This document shows, in pieces, positions 1 through 7,155 of a stretch of DNA of 18,152 nt (its first letter is position 1; each line of letters begins with the position of its first letter). The translations under genes were made by a program, and so were the position numbers. The stretch comes from NIOZ-UU13 sp964653075 (GTDB lineage Bacteria > Planctomycetota > Phycisphaerae > Sedimentisphaerales > Anaerobacaceae). The notes below the pieces were generated by a model that saw only the letters and a program-made list of their open reading frames with translations, made no database searches and was not told where the DNA came from. Location: the NCBI GenBank assembly GCA_964653075.1, contig CAZZAX010000118.1, positions 1-18,152 of the forward strand. Direction: 5' to 3'.

Positions 1-1
1 A

Positions 2-97
2 AATTCTCCCCATACAAATCACACTGCAATCCTTGTGCCGAACAGGATTGAGAGGTTCTATCTGAACGTACAGATTTTAGGGGCCAGACTAAGGTGA
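2..97 (+). CDS. 3' end of an unidentified upstream gene (partial)
   Basis: One frame is open from the window edge to a TGA at 95-97, followed at once by an in-frame TAA at 98-100. The roughly 31 residues read like ordinary protein, for example AILVPNRIERFYLNV, with mixed hydrophobic and charged residues. The other two forward frames stop earlier, at about 49-51 and 61-63. It lies 92 bases upstream of the GspC-like gene on the same strand, so it could be the last codons of another secretion gene. It is too short to name a family, and chance openness cannot be excluded. Confidence 0.3.
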   Translation, partial: NSPHTNHTAILVPNRIERFYLNVQILGARLR

Positions 98-189
98 TAA
101 GCCCGAAGAAACCAAATTGAGCGTTTTTAGGAGTACATTCTTAATCTTGAAAATTCTCAGGAATGTGTTGTACGAAGGAATGGAGGAAT

Positions 190-927
190 ATGTATAACAT
201 GGTAAGGATACTACATACAATCAGCATATTGGCGATATTTTCTGCGTCTGTTGTATTTGTACTTTGCGCAGTCCAGCAACTGCGGGGAGTTCAGGAAATT
301 TGAGAAAACCCGGATATTTCCATTATTGAAAAATTTAACAAGACCGGCGATCCCGGTGAAAAAAGCCCTCAGAAGATACTTAATCCGCTTGTAGAGCAGG
401 CACAGGCTTTTGCCTTGTATCTCAATCCCCCTAAGCCTAAACCACCGAAGATCAGGGAAGACCCGGCTCCGGAAAGACGAACTGTAAATGTATTGAATGA
501 AAAGATCACGGCCGCCGAATCAACAAAACTCACACCGAAGTTCACCCTTGTTGGAACGAGCTACTACCGTTCCAGGCCGGAAAAGTCCATGGCGCTCGTC
601 TCAGAGCCCGGCAAAGGGATTCACTGGATTAAAAAGGGCTCTAATCTGGGGCATTTTATAGTTGACGAGGTTAAACGCGGGATGATCGTCTATAGGGATG
701 GCGAACAGTTGCGTGAGATGGCGGTCGATACGAAGGCTCCTGTCCATACCGAACAAGCCAAACAGACTGAGCTGGCATCGGAGCAAACGAACCCATCTAC
801 GCCGAGGCATCCAAGTCCACCCAAAATAAAACCGAATACGAAACCTCGAAAACCAATGCACAGGCTCGGTCCTTCAAGACCGGAAATAAGACCTGTCGCC
901 TATGATCATACAAGTGCCAGTGGGTAA
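190..927 (+). pseudogene. GspC-like type II secretion inner-membrane protein, interrupted by in-frame TGA
   Basis: A frame starting at ATG 190, just after a GGAGGA at 182-187, encodes a short cytoplasmic start and a hydrophobic segment (residues about 7-26, ISILAIFSASVVFVLCA). It meets TGA at 301-303 and then stays open to TAA 925-927, 245 codons in all. Beyond the stop comes a proline-rich linker (NPPKPKPPK), then a region resembling the GspC homology-region domain, with FTLVGTSYYRS, an ALVSEP strand and GMIVYRDGEQL. GspC anchors in the inner membrane and contacts the secretin N0 domain. The membrane anchor, periplasmic domain and position just before the secretin support this. An ATG at 199 is an alternative start. 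A TTG at 415 could restart translation but would lose the anchor. Either the gene is dead or the TGA is a sequencing error or point mutation (CGA or GGA to TGA would be one change). The family assignment is moderate. Confidence 0.55.
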
Positions 928-973
928 TACCTGGTCAGGCATTTTAAATATAGATATGGATGAGGTGTTTATT

Positions 974-3900
974 ATGATATCGAACGTTACAATTACAAAA
1001 GACAGATATCCCGGACTTCGACAATTCAGTTACGTCCTTTTCTGCTGGGTTTTGGCACTTTTGATGTTTTCCGGCTGCCGGACAACCTCACCTGGTAAAG
1101 ATACTTTGTCCGAATCCGGCAAACAGCAGGTCTTTGATCTGGAGCATCTAGGTAGTGAGCAGTGCATCGCCTTTCTTTCTCAGTTAGGCATTAGCAAGGT
1201 TTCAAAAGTGCCTGATGCCAATACAGTGTTGGTAACCGGCTCATCCGAGCAACTGGACAGAGCGTCTCTTGTACTCAGGCTGGTTGACACAAGCGAAAAC
1301 TTTGTCATCGAAAACCTGGGCCCAGCTTCTATGGTCAGGTCCTTACCTTCCAACTCACAGTTCGCAACAGCCCTCGGTGATATCAGAATCGGGACATTTA
1401 CCAACCCGCCTCAAACAGAAAAACAGGCAAAAGGAATTATCGACATTCACGGAGATGCTGTCGTGGCGATCATTCCTGCCCGTCATCGAAAACAGCTCCT
1501 GTATCTGTTAAAACGGTTCACCAGTGAGACGTTACCCATATACCCTTCACCGGTTGACAGCGAGTATCACGGGCCACACCCAACAGAGGATACATCCGAG
1601 ATAACTGCCGATGTTGAATCCACTCAGACGAAAAGCAGGACATTAATACAGGATAAAGAACCAACCATGGATATTGTAGTGCAAATACCTGACAACGGCT
1701 ATCCACACGAAGGTCTCGGGCCACAGATGTCCGGCGCGCGGCCCGAGCTTTCCTTTCCGGGCGAGAAGAAACTTTATCCGGACACCAAAGCTCAGGTAAG
1801 AACCGATTTTAACTCGCCAATAATCTTAGATAACGGCAGTGCCGGCGTGCCCAGGACATTGAGAATCGTCCTTAAGCCAGCCAGGAATGTCAGGGAAGAT
1901 GAGGAGATTACTACTGAATCCGGGTCTGTAGAGCTTCAAAATGGAGAGGATATACTTGATATGGCCCTGCCTGAGACGATGACTTTAATGCAGTTGCTGG
2001 ATCTCGCGGGTGAATACCTGGATCTGGACTATGTCTACGATACAGACGTCTTTAGCAAGCAGTCCGTTACCCTCAAGCTGCACGGCAGCCTCCAGGGCGA
2101 AATGAAGGTCAAGGACCTCTACACTCTCCTGGAGACGGTCCTGAAGTTCAAGGGCTTTGCCATGATCCGGCGTGAAGACAAGCTCGTAACTATTGTACCG
2201 GTTGCTCAGGCCCTGGATGCCGATCCACAGCTGGTCCATGTTGAGAGTAAAGCGGTGCAGGCCGGAGATATGGTGGTTACACGTGTTTTCGAGCTTCAGC
2301 ACGTGGATGTCGCAAGTGTTACGAATCTGTTAAAAAATATGAAACTGGGTGTGGTTGTATCACCATCAGATGAGGGCCAGATCCTGTTTGTCACGTGCTA
2401 TGCACATCGTATGGGCCGGATTGAACAGCTGGTGAGTATGCTTGACCGCCCGGGAAGAGCCAGGGAGTGCCGATTCCGACGTCTGCAATATACGCTGGCG
2501 ACTGCGGTTGCGAATAAGGTCCGTGCTCTCGCCCAGCAGCTTCAGGGCGTCCAGGTTACGATGGCCTCTGCTGCGGGCAAGTCCACTACTAAACAAGATA
2601 AAGGAACTGCCGGTTCCGGACAAGCTGTGTACCTGGATACCGACGAGAGAACCAATCGTATTCTTATGATCGGCCATGAGGAGCAACTATCACTTCTTGA
2701 GGAACTGATCGATGCGCTTGATGTTGTTCAGGAGGACCTGAGGCTTCTCAAGGTCTATGATATTGAGCACATCGATGCAGAACAGGTCAGGATGAAACTG
2801 CAGGAGATGGAAATTACGGATCAGGCTGAGCAGGAGGGGACATCCCGAAGAACATCCAGATCTTCGTCGTCAACTACAACCGGTACGATAACTGGGGCTA
2901 TGGCAGAGAAAGCACAGGTGGTCGTATTAACAACCACCAATCAGTTGCTAATCAATGCCACCAAAGAGCAGCATGCAAAGATAGCAACAATTATCAATTA
3001 CGTGGACGTGGTGCCGGAGGACCTGCGGTTTTTTAAGGTATATGACATGAAATACCTTGATGCAGAGGAGGTGAAGAATAAACTGGATGAGCTGGAAGTC
3101 ATGGGCAAAACCACCCAAACCGGTGAGCTATCTCGAAGGGTATCCAGAGCTTCGCCATCTGTTACGACAGAGAGGACGGGTATGGTGGCCCAGGCAGAGG
3201 ATCCGGAGGTGGTAATATTAGCAGCAACTAATTCGCTGCTAATCAACGCCACCGAAGAGCAGCACGCTAAAATAGCGTCAGTTATCAGCTTCTTAGATAC
3301 TGAGGTCAGTGAACAGGCCATCCCCTATGAGATATATTTCCTTGAGAACCAGGAGCCTGCGCGGCTGGCGGGAGTTCTTGAGAAAGTCATTCAGGAAACC
3401 GTCTTAAATAAAGAAGGAAAGATTGAGAAGGTTATCCAGAGGACCGATGAGCAAATACTGGTTGTTCCCGATGAAGCTACTTTTTCCATTATTGTCTATG
3501 CCAACAAGAAGAACCAGGAATGGATAAACAAGCTTATAAATACTCTCGATAGGCGAAGGCCACAAGTTCTCATAGATGTGACGCTGGTTGAGATAAGGAA
3601 AACCGATGAGTTCGATTATGATCTGAATTTGATTAGCAGCTTGCCGGATCTGGTGGAAACGGGAGGCCAGACGGGATCCTTCTTTGTCGATGAGACAACA
3701 ACCGTCGTGGACAAGCTGCTCCAGCCGGGTATGCGTGACAGATTCGTTGATTTTCAGGTAAACGCAGGTTCGGGAACCGGCTTCTATGCAGACAGGCATG
3801 TAAATGCCTTACTACAAGCAATACAGACGAAGAATTATGGCCGGGTACTGGCAAAACCTAAAATCCTTGTAAATGACAATGAAGCGGGGACAATCAAGAC

Positions 3901-4495
3901 CACGGACACAACATTTGTGACCAAGAAGTCCTCAATTCCAGTCACTTCAGGGGCGGGAGGGCAACAGAGCACCCTCATAGAAACGGCCATCGACTATGAG
4001 TCATACGAGGCCGGAATAACACTTGGAATTACACCACATATAAGTGAAGGTGATCTGCTTCGACTTGAGATAGAGCTAACCCGTTCAGATTTTGTGAACG
4101 TAACGGGTGAAAAACCACCAGATCAAACGGGCAGCGATGTAAAGACTGTTGTAACTGTTCCCGATGGAAGCACAATCATCCTGGGTGGCATGCTGAAGCT
4201 CAATCAAAGTAAAGGCGGATCAAAGGTGCCTATACTGGGAGACCTGCCGCTCGTAGGATTACTGTTCAGAAGCTCGGAGCATAGTAACATACAATCCAAA
4301 CTTTATGTATTTGTTAGAGCTGAAATAATAAGACCGGCAGATGCACTCGCAAGTGCCCGTAATGATATGAAAAGAATATCCGACCTGAACAGGATTGCAT
4401 TCGAGAAGCACGAGGAGGAATTTCAGAACTACCAGTATATACCAGGTCTCAAACCTAAAAAAATGGACCCGGCAAAGGTACTTGAAGCGCGGTAA
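974..4495 (+). CDS. gspD: GspD-family type II secretion secretin, lipoprotein, unusually long
   Basis: This is the outer-membrane pore of a type II secretion or related system, 1173 residues against about 650-750 for typical GspD. The start is ATG 974 because GAGG at 962-965 sits 8 bases upstream and a lipoprotein signal follows, with a hydrophobic run ending in FSGC and Cys35. An earlier in-frame ATG at 902 would bury that signal and overlap the GspC-like gene. Residues about 330-420 look like the N0 domain (LPETMTLMQLLDLAGEYL). N1-type modules follow from about 435, including a duplicated 95-residue unit at about 585-775. The secretin core begins near residue 864 (VLIDVTLVEIRK). It contains GRVLAKPKILVNDNEAGTI and ends with the family signature VPDGSTIILGGML (near 1062) and KVPILGDLPLVGLLFR. 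Residues 40-330 are a low-similarity, linker-rich N-terminal extension. It lies 46 bases after the GspC-like gene and is probably co-transcribed with it. The substrate is unknown. Confidence 0.9.
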   Translation: MISNVTITKDRYPGLRQFSYVLFCWVLALLMFSGCRTTSPGKDTLSESGKQQVFDLEHLGSEQCIAFLSQLGISKVSKVPDANTVLVTGSSEQLDRASLVLRLVDTSENFVIENLGPASMVRSLPSNSQFATALGDIRIGTFTNPPQTEKQAKGIIDIHGDAVVAIIPARHRKQLLYLLKRFTSETLPIYPSPVDSEYHGPHPTEDTSEITADVESTQTKSRTLIQDKEPTMDIVVQIPDNGYPHEGLGPQMSGARPELSFPGEKKLYPDTKAQVRTDFNSPIILDNGSAGVPRTLRIVLKPARNVREDEEITTESGSVELQNGEDILDMALPETMTLMQLLDLAGEYLDLDYVYDTDVFSKQSVTLKLHGSLQGEMKVKDLYTLLETVLKFKGFAMIRREDKLVTIVPVAQALDADPQLVHVESKAVQAGDMVVTRVFELQHVDVASVTNLLKNMKLGVVVSPSDEGQILFVTCYAHRMGRIEQLVSMLDRPGRARECRFRRLQYTLATAVANKVRALAQQLQGVQVTMASAAGKSTTKQDKGTAGSGQAVYLDTDERTNRILMIGHEEQLSLLEELIDALDVVQEDLRLLKVYDIEHIDAEQVRMKLQEMEITDQAEQEGTSRRTSRSSSSTTTGTITGAMAEKAQVVVLTTTNQLLINATKEQHAKIATIINYVDVVPEDLRFFKVYDMKYLDAEEVKNKLDELEVMGKTTQTGELSRRVSRASPSVTTERTGMVAQAEDPEVVILAATNSLLINATEEQHAKIASVISFLDTEVSEQAIPYEIYFLENQEPARLAGVLEKVIQETVLNKEGKIEKVIQRTDEQILVVPDEATFSIIVYANKKNQEWINKLINTLDRRRPQVLIDVTLVEIRKTDEFDYDLNLISSLPDLVETGGQTGSFFVDETTTVVDKLLQPGMRDRFVDFQVNAGSGTGFYADRHVNALLQAIQTKNYGRVLAKPKILVNDNEAGTIKTTDTTFVTKKSSIPVTSGAGGQQSTLIETAIDYESYEAGITLGITPHISEGDLLRLEIELTRSDFVNVTGEKPPDQTGSDVKTVVTVPDGSTIILGGMLKLNQSKGGSKVPILGDLPLVGLLFRSSEHSNIQSKLYVFVRAEIIRPADALASARNDMKRISDLNRIAFEKHEEEFQNYQYIPGLKPKKMDPAKVLEAR
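2726..3295 (+). repeat. Tandem duplication of a 95-residue secretin N domain
   Basis: Two adjacent 285-base units inside the secretin gene (2726-3010 and 3011-3295) encode near-parallel modules. Unit 1 begins VQEDLRLLKVYDIEHIDAEQ and unit 2 VPEDLRFFKVYDMKYLDAEE. Each then has a Ser/Thr/Arg-rich loop (SRRTSRSSS and SRRVSRASP) and closes with LLINATKEQHAKIA or LLINATEEQHAKIA. Each matches the Secretin_N fold: a strand-helix half, a loop, then a strand-helix half. The equal length and same-position loop indicate recent tandem duplication rather than independent N domains. Confidence 0.85.
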
Positions 4496-4591
4496 TAAGA
4501 TTCAGAAAACGTAAGAAATCTGAAAGTTTCTGGTGTGAATAAAGACTAATTCCCCAGGATGTTTCAGGAATAGCTCTGTTTGCCCAAACAT
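4496..4591. other. Spacer after the secretin gene; only weak hairpins
   Basis: There is no open frame worth calling. Two weak inverted repeats can be drawn: CAGAAAAC near 4503 with GTTTCTG near 4526, and ATTCC near 4550 with GGAAT near 4567. Neither is GC-rich nor followed by a T-run, so I do not call a rho-independent terminator. The spacer separates the secretion locus from the recombinase remnant. Confidence 0.4.
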
Positions 4592-4830
4592 TTAGCCGTC
4601 ATATAATCCATTAACACCGTTCTGCATATCCTCAAAGCTGATGTCGGCGTACATGTTCGCTGTGGTAGCAGGGGATGCGTGGCCCAACTGCTTTTGCACC
4701 TGCCTTAAGTTACCTGTTTTTTTCATTCAATAAATGGACGGCTATAGTATGCCTGGCTGAGTGGATTGACAACTCTTTGGGTAAACCGGCACGCTTTATA
4801 AGCAGCCAACATGCTCGTTAAATATCTTTA
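4592..4830 (-). pseudogene. Tyrosine recombinase (phage integrase family) C-terminal remnant, frameshifted
   Basis: Reading the minus strand from about 4803 gives KRAGLPKELSIHSARHTIAV, which carries the box II HxxRH signature. After a one-base frame change at the T7 run 4717-4723 (A7 on the coding strand) it continues NLRQVQKQLGHASPATTA and NMYADIS to a TAA at 4592-4594. That supplies the conserved Gly-His and the catalytic Tyr of the C-terminal domain. Upstream of KRAG a second frame shift near 4800 joins a short matching stretch (MLAAY). Beyond that no recombinase sequence is seen, and the N-terminal core-binding domain and first catalytic Arg are missing. The gene is therefore broken by at least two indels and truncated. 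It probably once mobilised the neighbouring island, next to the tRNA-like fragment. Confidence 0.8.
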
Positions 4831-4943
4831 TTCGCTTCCTCGTGGGGTGGTCTCTATCGAGGAGCTAAAGGCATGAATTAAAAAGATAGAAGATACAGGT
4901 GATGGCCTTTGTATCAAAAGTTTCTTTGGCTTTAATCCTGAAA

Positions 4944-4955
4944 GGGGGGGGGGGG
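4944..4955 (+). repeat. Homopolymer run of 12 G
   Basis: Twelve consecutive G residues lie in non-coding sequence directly beside the tRNA-like fragment. On the minus strand this is C12 where the 3' arm of the tRNA T-stem should be. Such runs slip during replication and in sequencing, so its true length is uncertain. Confidence 0.9.
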
Positions 4956-4992
4956 AGTCGAACAGCCGACACACAAAGATTTTCAGTCCAAA
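4956..4992 (-). tRNA. 3' portion of a tRNA-Phe-like gene, remnant (possible attachment-site scar)
   Basis: The minus strand reads TTGGACTGAAAATC, then TGTGTCGGCTGTTCGACTCC. This closely follows the anticodon arm, variable loop and T-arm of bacterial tRNA-Phe with a GAA anticodon in CTGAAAA and the TTCGA T-loop. Upstream there is no D-arm or 5' acceptor strand. Downstream the T-stem runs into C12 with no acceptor stem or CCA. The anticodon stem pairs only partly. It is a fragment, not a functional tRNA. Together with the integrase remnant 120 bases away it suggests a degraded att site, because many integrases target tRNA 3' ends. Confidence 0.4.
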
Positions 4993-5213
4993 GCTGGGTT
5001 TTGTCGGTGTTTGTGAATAAATGATTATTAATTATTTCATGAAAGAGAAAATACTTGATTTACTTTAAATTAGGTGTTAGTTTTTGGATTTTAAGAAAAA
5101 TGTTTTACGCAGAGATATTATTGGAAATGGCAAGATTGCAGAGGGGCTTTACTGCAGAAGTTATTCTGTGTTACACTTTGTCGAATCCAGCGGTTTAGCT
5201 TTGTGGTGGCTAC
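4993..5213. other. AT-rich leader upstream of the defence operon
   Basis: No coding sequence is seen. The stretch 5030-5110 is strongly AT-rich and is the likely promoter zone of the operon. A candidate is TTGATT at 5055-5060 with a 17-base spacer to TAGTTT at 5078-5083, but the -10 match is poor, so I do not assign a promoter. A short TGCAG/CTGCA inverted repeat lies near 5137-5156. No terminator or riboswitch fold is evident. Confidence 0.35.
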
Positions 5214-5220
5214 AGGAGGA
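5214..5220 (+). promoter_or_regulatory. Perfect Shine-Dalgarno AGGAGGA ahead of a 19-codon reading frame
   Basis: AGGAGGA ends 5 bases before ATG 5226, near-ideal spacing. It is the best ribosome-binding site in the junction, much better than the GAGGG at 5285-5289 in front of the ATPase start at 5297. It therefore bears on where translation of the operon begins. Confidence 0.6.
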
Positions 5221-5225
5221 AAAAG

Positions 5226-5285
5226 ATGTTTGACGTTGCCGAAAAAAGGGGTTTTTCAGGAAGAAATCGGTTAAGGCATACATAG
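5226..5285 (+). CDS. Short leader reading frame, or frameshifted true start of the ATPase gene
   Basis: ATG 5226 opens 19 codons (MFDVAEKRGFSGRNRLRHT) ending at TAG 5283-5285, just before the ATPase start. It is preceded by a perfect Shine-Dalgarno. If the A6 run at 5242-5247 had one more A, the frame would read MFDVAEKKGFFRKKSVKAYI and run straight into the ATPase frame through ATG 5297. So this may be a leader peptide coupled to the ATPase, a slippage-controlled start, or a sequence error hiding a 24-residue N-terminal extension. No family is recognised. Confidence 0.3.
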   Translation: MFDVAEKRGFSGRNRLRHT

Positions 5286-5296
5286 AGGGCATAATA

Positions 5297-7141
5297 ATGG
5301 CACATAATCCGTACTTAGACCAGTTTCTGATGTTTTACAGTCAGTCTGAAGCGGGAAATGGCCTGACGAGAGGTCTGGATACGGATATATCCAAGCGAAC
5401 ATATGTACCCACCAAGCTGGACAAGGAGTTGGCCCAGGCAATACTTCTAAAGCAGTACCGTCTCGTGATTTTAACAGGAAATGCTGGAGACGGCAAAACG
5501 GCCTTCATTCAGAAGATTGAGGAGGCTGCGGCCAATAGAGGTGCTGAGTTTCAACTGCGTGATTCGCTGGGGACAACTTGTACTTTTGATGGATGGACCC
5601 TTAAGACACTCTATGATGGGTCTGTTGACTCTGGATCGATCGACAACCGACAGATGCTCACCCAATTTTTTGCAGACCTTAGTGGTGAGACACCACCAAC
5701 AGTAGCTTCCAGCTTTCTCGTAGCGATGAACGAAGGCAAGCTTAGGGACTTTCTATCGCACACGAGTGATTTCCCATGGTTGAGCCAGACATTGCTGAAC
5801 CACATACAGAAAGATCTTCCTCTCCCCAAGGACATCGCCATAGTAAATCTAAATTTAAGGTCCGTAGTAGATGCGTCATTGAGTGACACCCATTGTCTTT
5901 TCGATCAGATACTCAAACGCTACGTGGCAGAAGAGTTTTGGTCCACTTGCCAGACTTGTTCGTGTCGGCATCGATGTCCGGTGAAATTCAATGTTGACAC
6001 GTTCAGAGTAGTTGACGAGAAAGGTCTTGGAGATAAGGACCTCGAGGCAGTCAAAAGCAGAAACCAGGCAACTGAAAAAGCTATAATCCGTCTTAAAGCT
6101 GTTTTTCAGGTTCTCCATTTCAGGAAACGCATCCACATGACGGTTCGGGATCTGCGATCGGTGCTAGCCTTCGTCCTATTCGGAAAAAGTACTTGTGGTC
6201 AAATAGAAAAGGAAGTCCAGACTGGTGAGGTGGACTTTACAAACAGATACTATTATAACGCCATATTTAGTTGTAAGGAAAAGGATCGAATTCTAACTCT
6301 ACTACGCGAATTCGATGTTGGATTGGCCTGCGCACCACATACCGATAGCACACTTAGTTTCATGAGACCAAAAACGCCTGATTTCCGCCGCCTTTTCTAC
6401 GATTTCGAAGACCATCGGCACCCCGACGTAGGCCGGTCCAGAGTGGACGAAGATGACTTACAGCACTTATATGATATGCGACCACACAGTCCTGAAGAGC
6501 GTAATAAGGAAGTGTTGGAAAAGTCTCGTAGGTACGTTGTATCCATGCGGAGGAAATTATTCTTCGAAGGCAACCGTTCGGGCCCAGATGGTAAGGAAAA
6601 AGATGTTCTGACAGAACTACTTCCCTACGATAATCTCAATGAATTTCTACAGTTCGTTGACAAAGGGGAAGATATTGGAGACAAGCTTAAAAACTGCATT
6701 GTCCTAGCAATCAGCCGAAGTGAGAGTATTTATGACGAGCAGCGCGGCCAAGAAAATGTTTGCATCCGGACACGACATGATCCAAATACTAAGGTCAAAG
6801 CATTCTTCACATATCCTGCCTCAGACTTTGAGATTTGTCTACCCCAACCTGGGCTTCAAGCAAAATTCATAGAGTACTTGCCAACGGCGATTCTCCTGAA
6901 ACACAAATCCCGAAATATTACATTGGAAATATCCCTGGACCTATATGAGACTTTGATGCGCATCAAGGATGGATATGTCCCTACAGCTGGTGAAATTCGG
7001 GCTTTCTTCCTTAACTTATTAATGTTCAAGAAACAGCTTATGGCGACACCATCGGACAAGCTCATCCTAACAGAGACTGATTATCAACATTTCGTGCTAA
7101 GCAAAACCCCGGACAACGCTGTATCGCTTAGTGTCTTATGA
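5297..7141 (+). CDS. DptF-like P-loop ATPase of a defence system
   Basis: This is a 614-residue cytosolic ATPase and the first large gene of the operon. Walker A is clear at residues 61-68 (GNAGDGKT), preceded by the strand RLVILT. The GxxGDGK form resembles the P-loop of DptF, the ATPase of phosphorothioation-dependent restriction, and of related defence AAA proteins. A cysteine cluster at 218-227 (CQTCSCRHRCP) looks metal-binding. I do not see a clean Walker B; AIVNLNLRSVVD near residue 185 is in a plausible place but lacks the acidic pair. It is slightly longer than DptF as I recall it. The start at 5297 is supported by a weak GAGGG 7 bases upstream; an upstream start is possible if the A6 run at 5242-5247 is miscounted. 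Its stop lies 14 bases before the preferred start of the DptG-like gene. Its role is probably powering or sensing in the restriction arm. It may correspond to an AAA ATPase of the MADS system; that link is from memory. Confidence 0.65.
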   Translation: MAHNPYLDQFLMFYSQSEAGNGLTRGLDTDISKRTYVPTKLDKELAQAILLKQYRLVILTGNAGDGKTAFIQKIEEAAANRGAEFQLRDSLGTTCTFDGWTLKTLYDGSVDSGSIDNRQMLTQFFADLSGETPPTVASSFLVAMNEGKLRDFLSHTSDFPWLSQTLLNHIQKDLPLPKDIAIVNLNLRSVVDASLSDTHCLFDQILKRYVAEEFWSTCQTCSCRHRCPVKFNVDTFRVVDEKGLGDKDLEAVKSRNQATEKAIIRLKAVFQVLHFRKRIHMTVRDLRSVLAFVLFGKSTCGQIEKEVQTGEVDFTNRYYYNAIFSCKEKDRILTLLREFDVGLACAPHTDSTLSFMRPKTPDFRRLFYDFEDHRHPDVGRSRVDEDDLQHLYDMRPHSPEERNKEVLEKSRRYVVSMRRKLFFEGNRSGPDGKEKDVLTELLPYDNLNEFLQFVDKGEDIGDKLKNCIVLAISRSESIYDEQRGQENVCIRTRHDPNTKVKAFFTYPASDFEICLPQPGLQAKFIEYLPTAILLKHKSRNITLEISLDLYETLMRIKDGYVPTAGEIRAFFLNLLMFKKQLMATPSDKLILTETDYQHFVLSKTPDNAVSLSVL

Positions 7142-7155
7142 GGGGGGAAAGAAAA

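Noticed and set aside
301..303. TGA as selenocysteine or reassigned sense codon
   Set aside because: No other gene in the window needs TGA as sense, and the place is a periplasmic linker with no redox motif. A point mutation or read error is simpler.
902..973. Earlier ATG for the secretin gene at 902
   Set aside because: It would overlap the GspC-like frame and put 24 residues before the lipoprotein signal. ATG 974 has a GAGG 8 bases upstream and leaves a normal signal peptide.
4811..5020. Plus-strand frame with one internal TGA running through the G12 tract
   Set aside because: Its second half is just the antisense reading of the tRNA-like piece and homopolymer. There is no domain and no ribosome-binding site.
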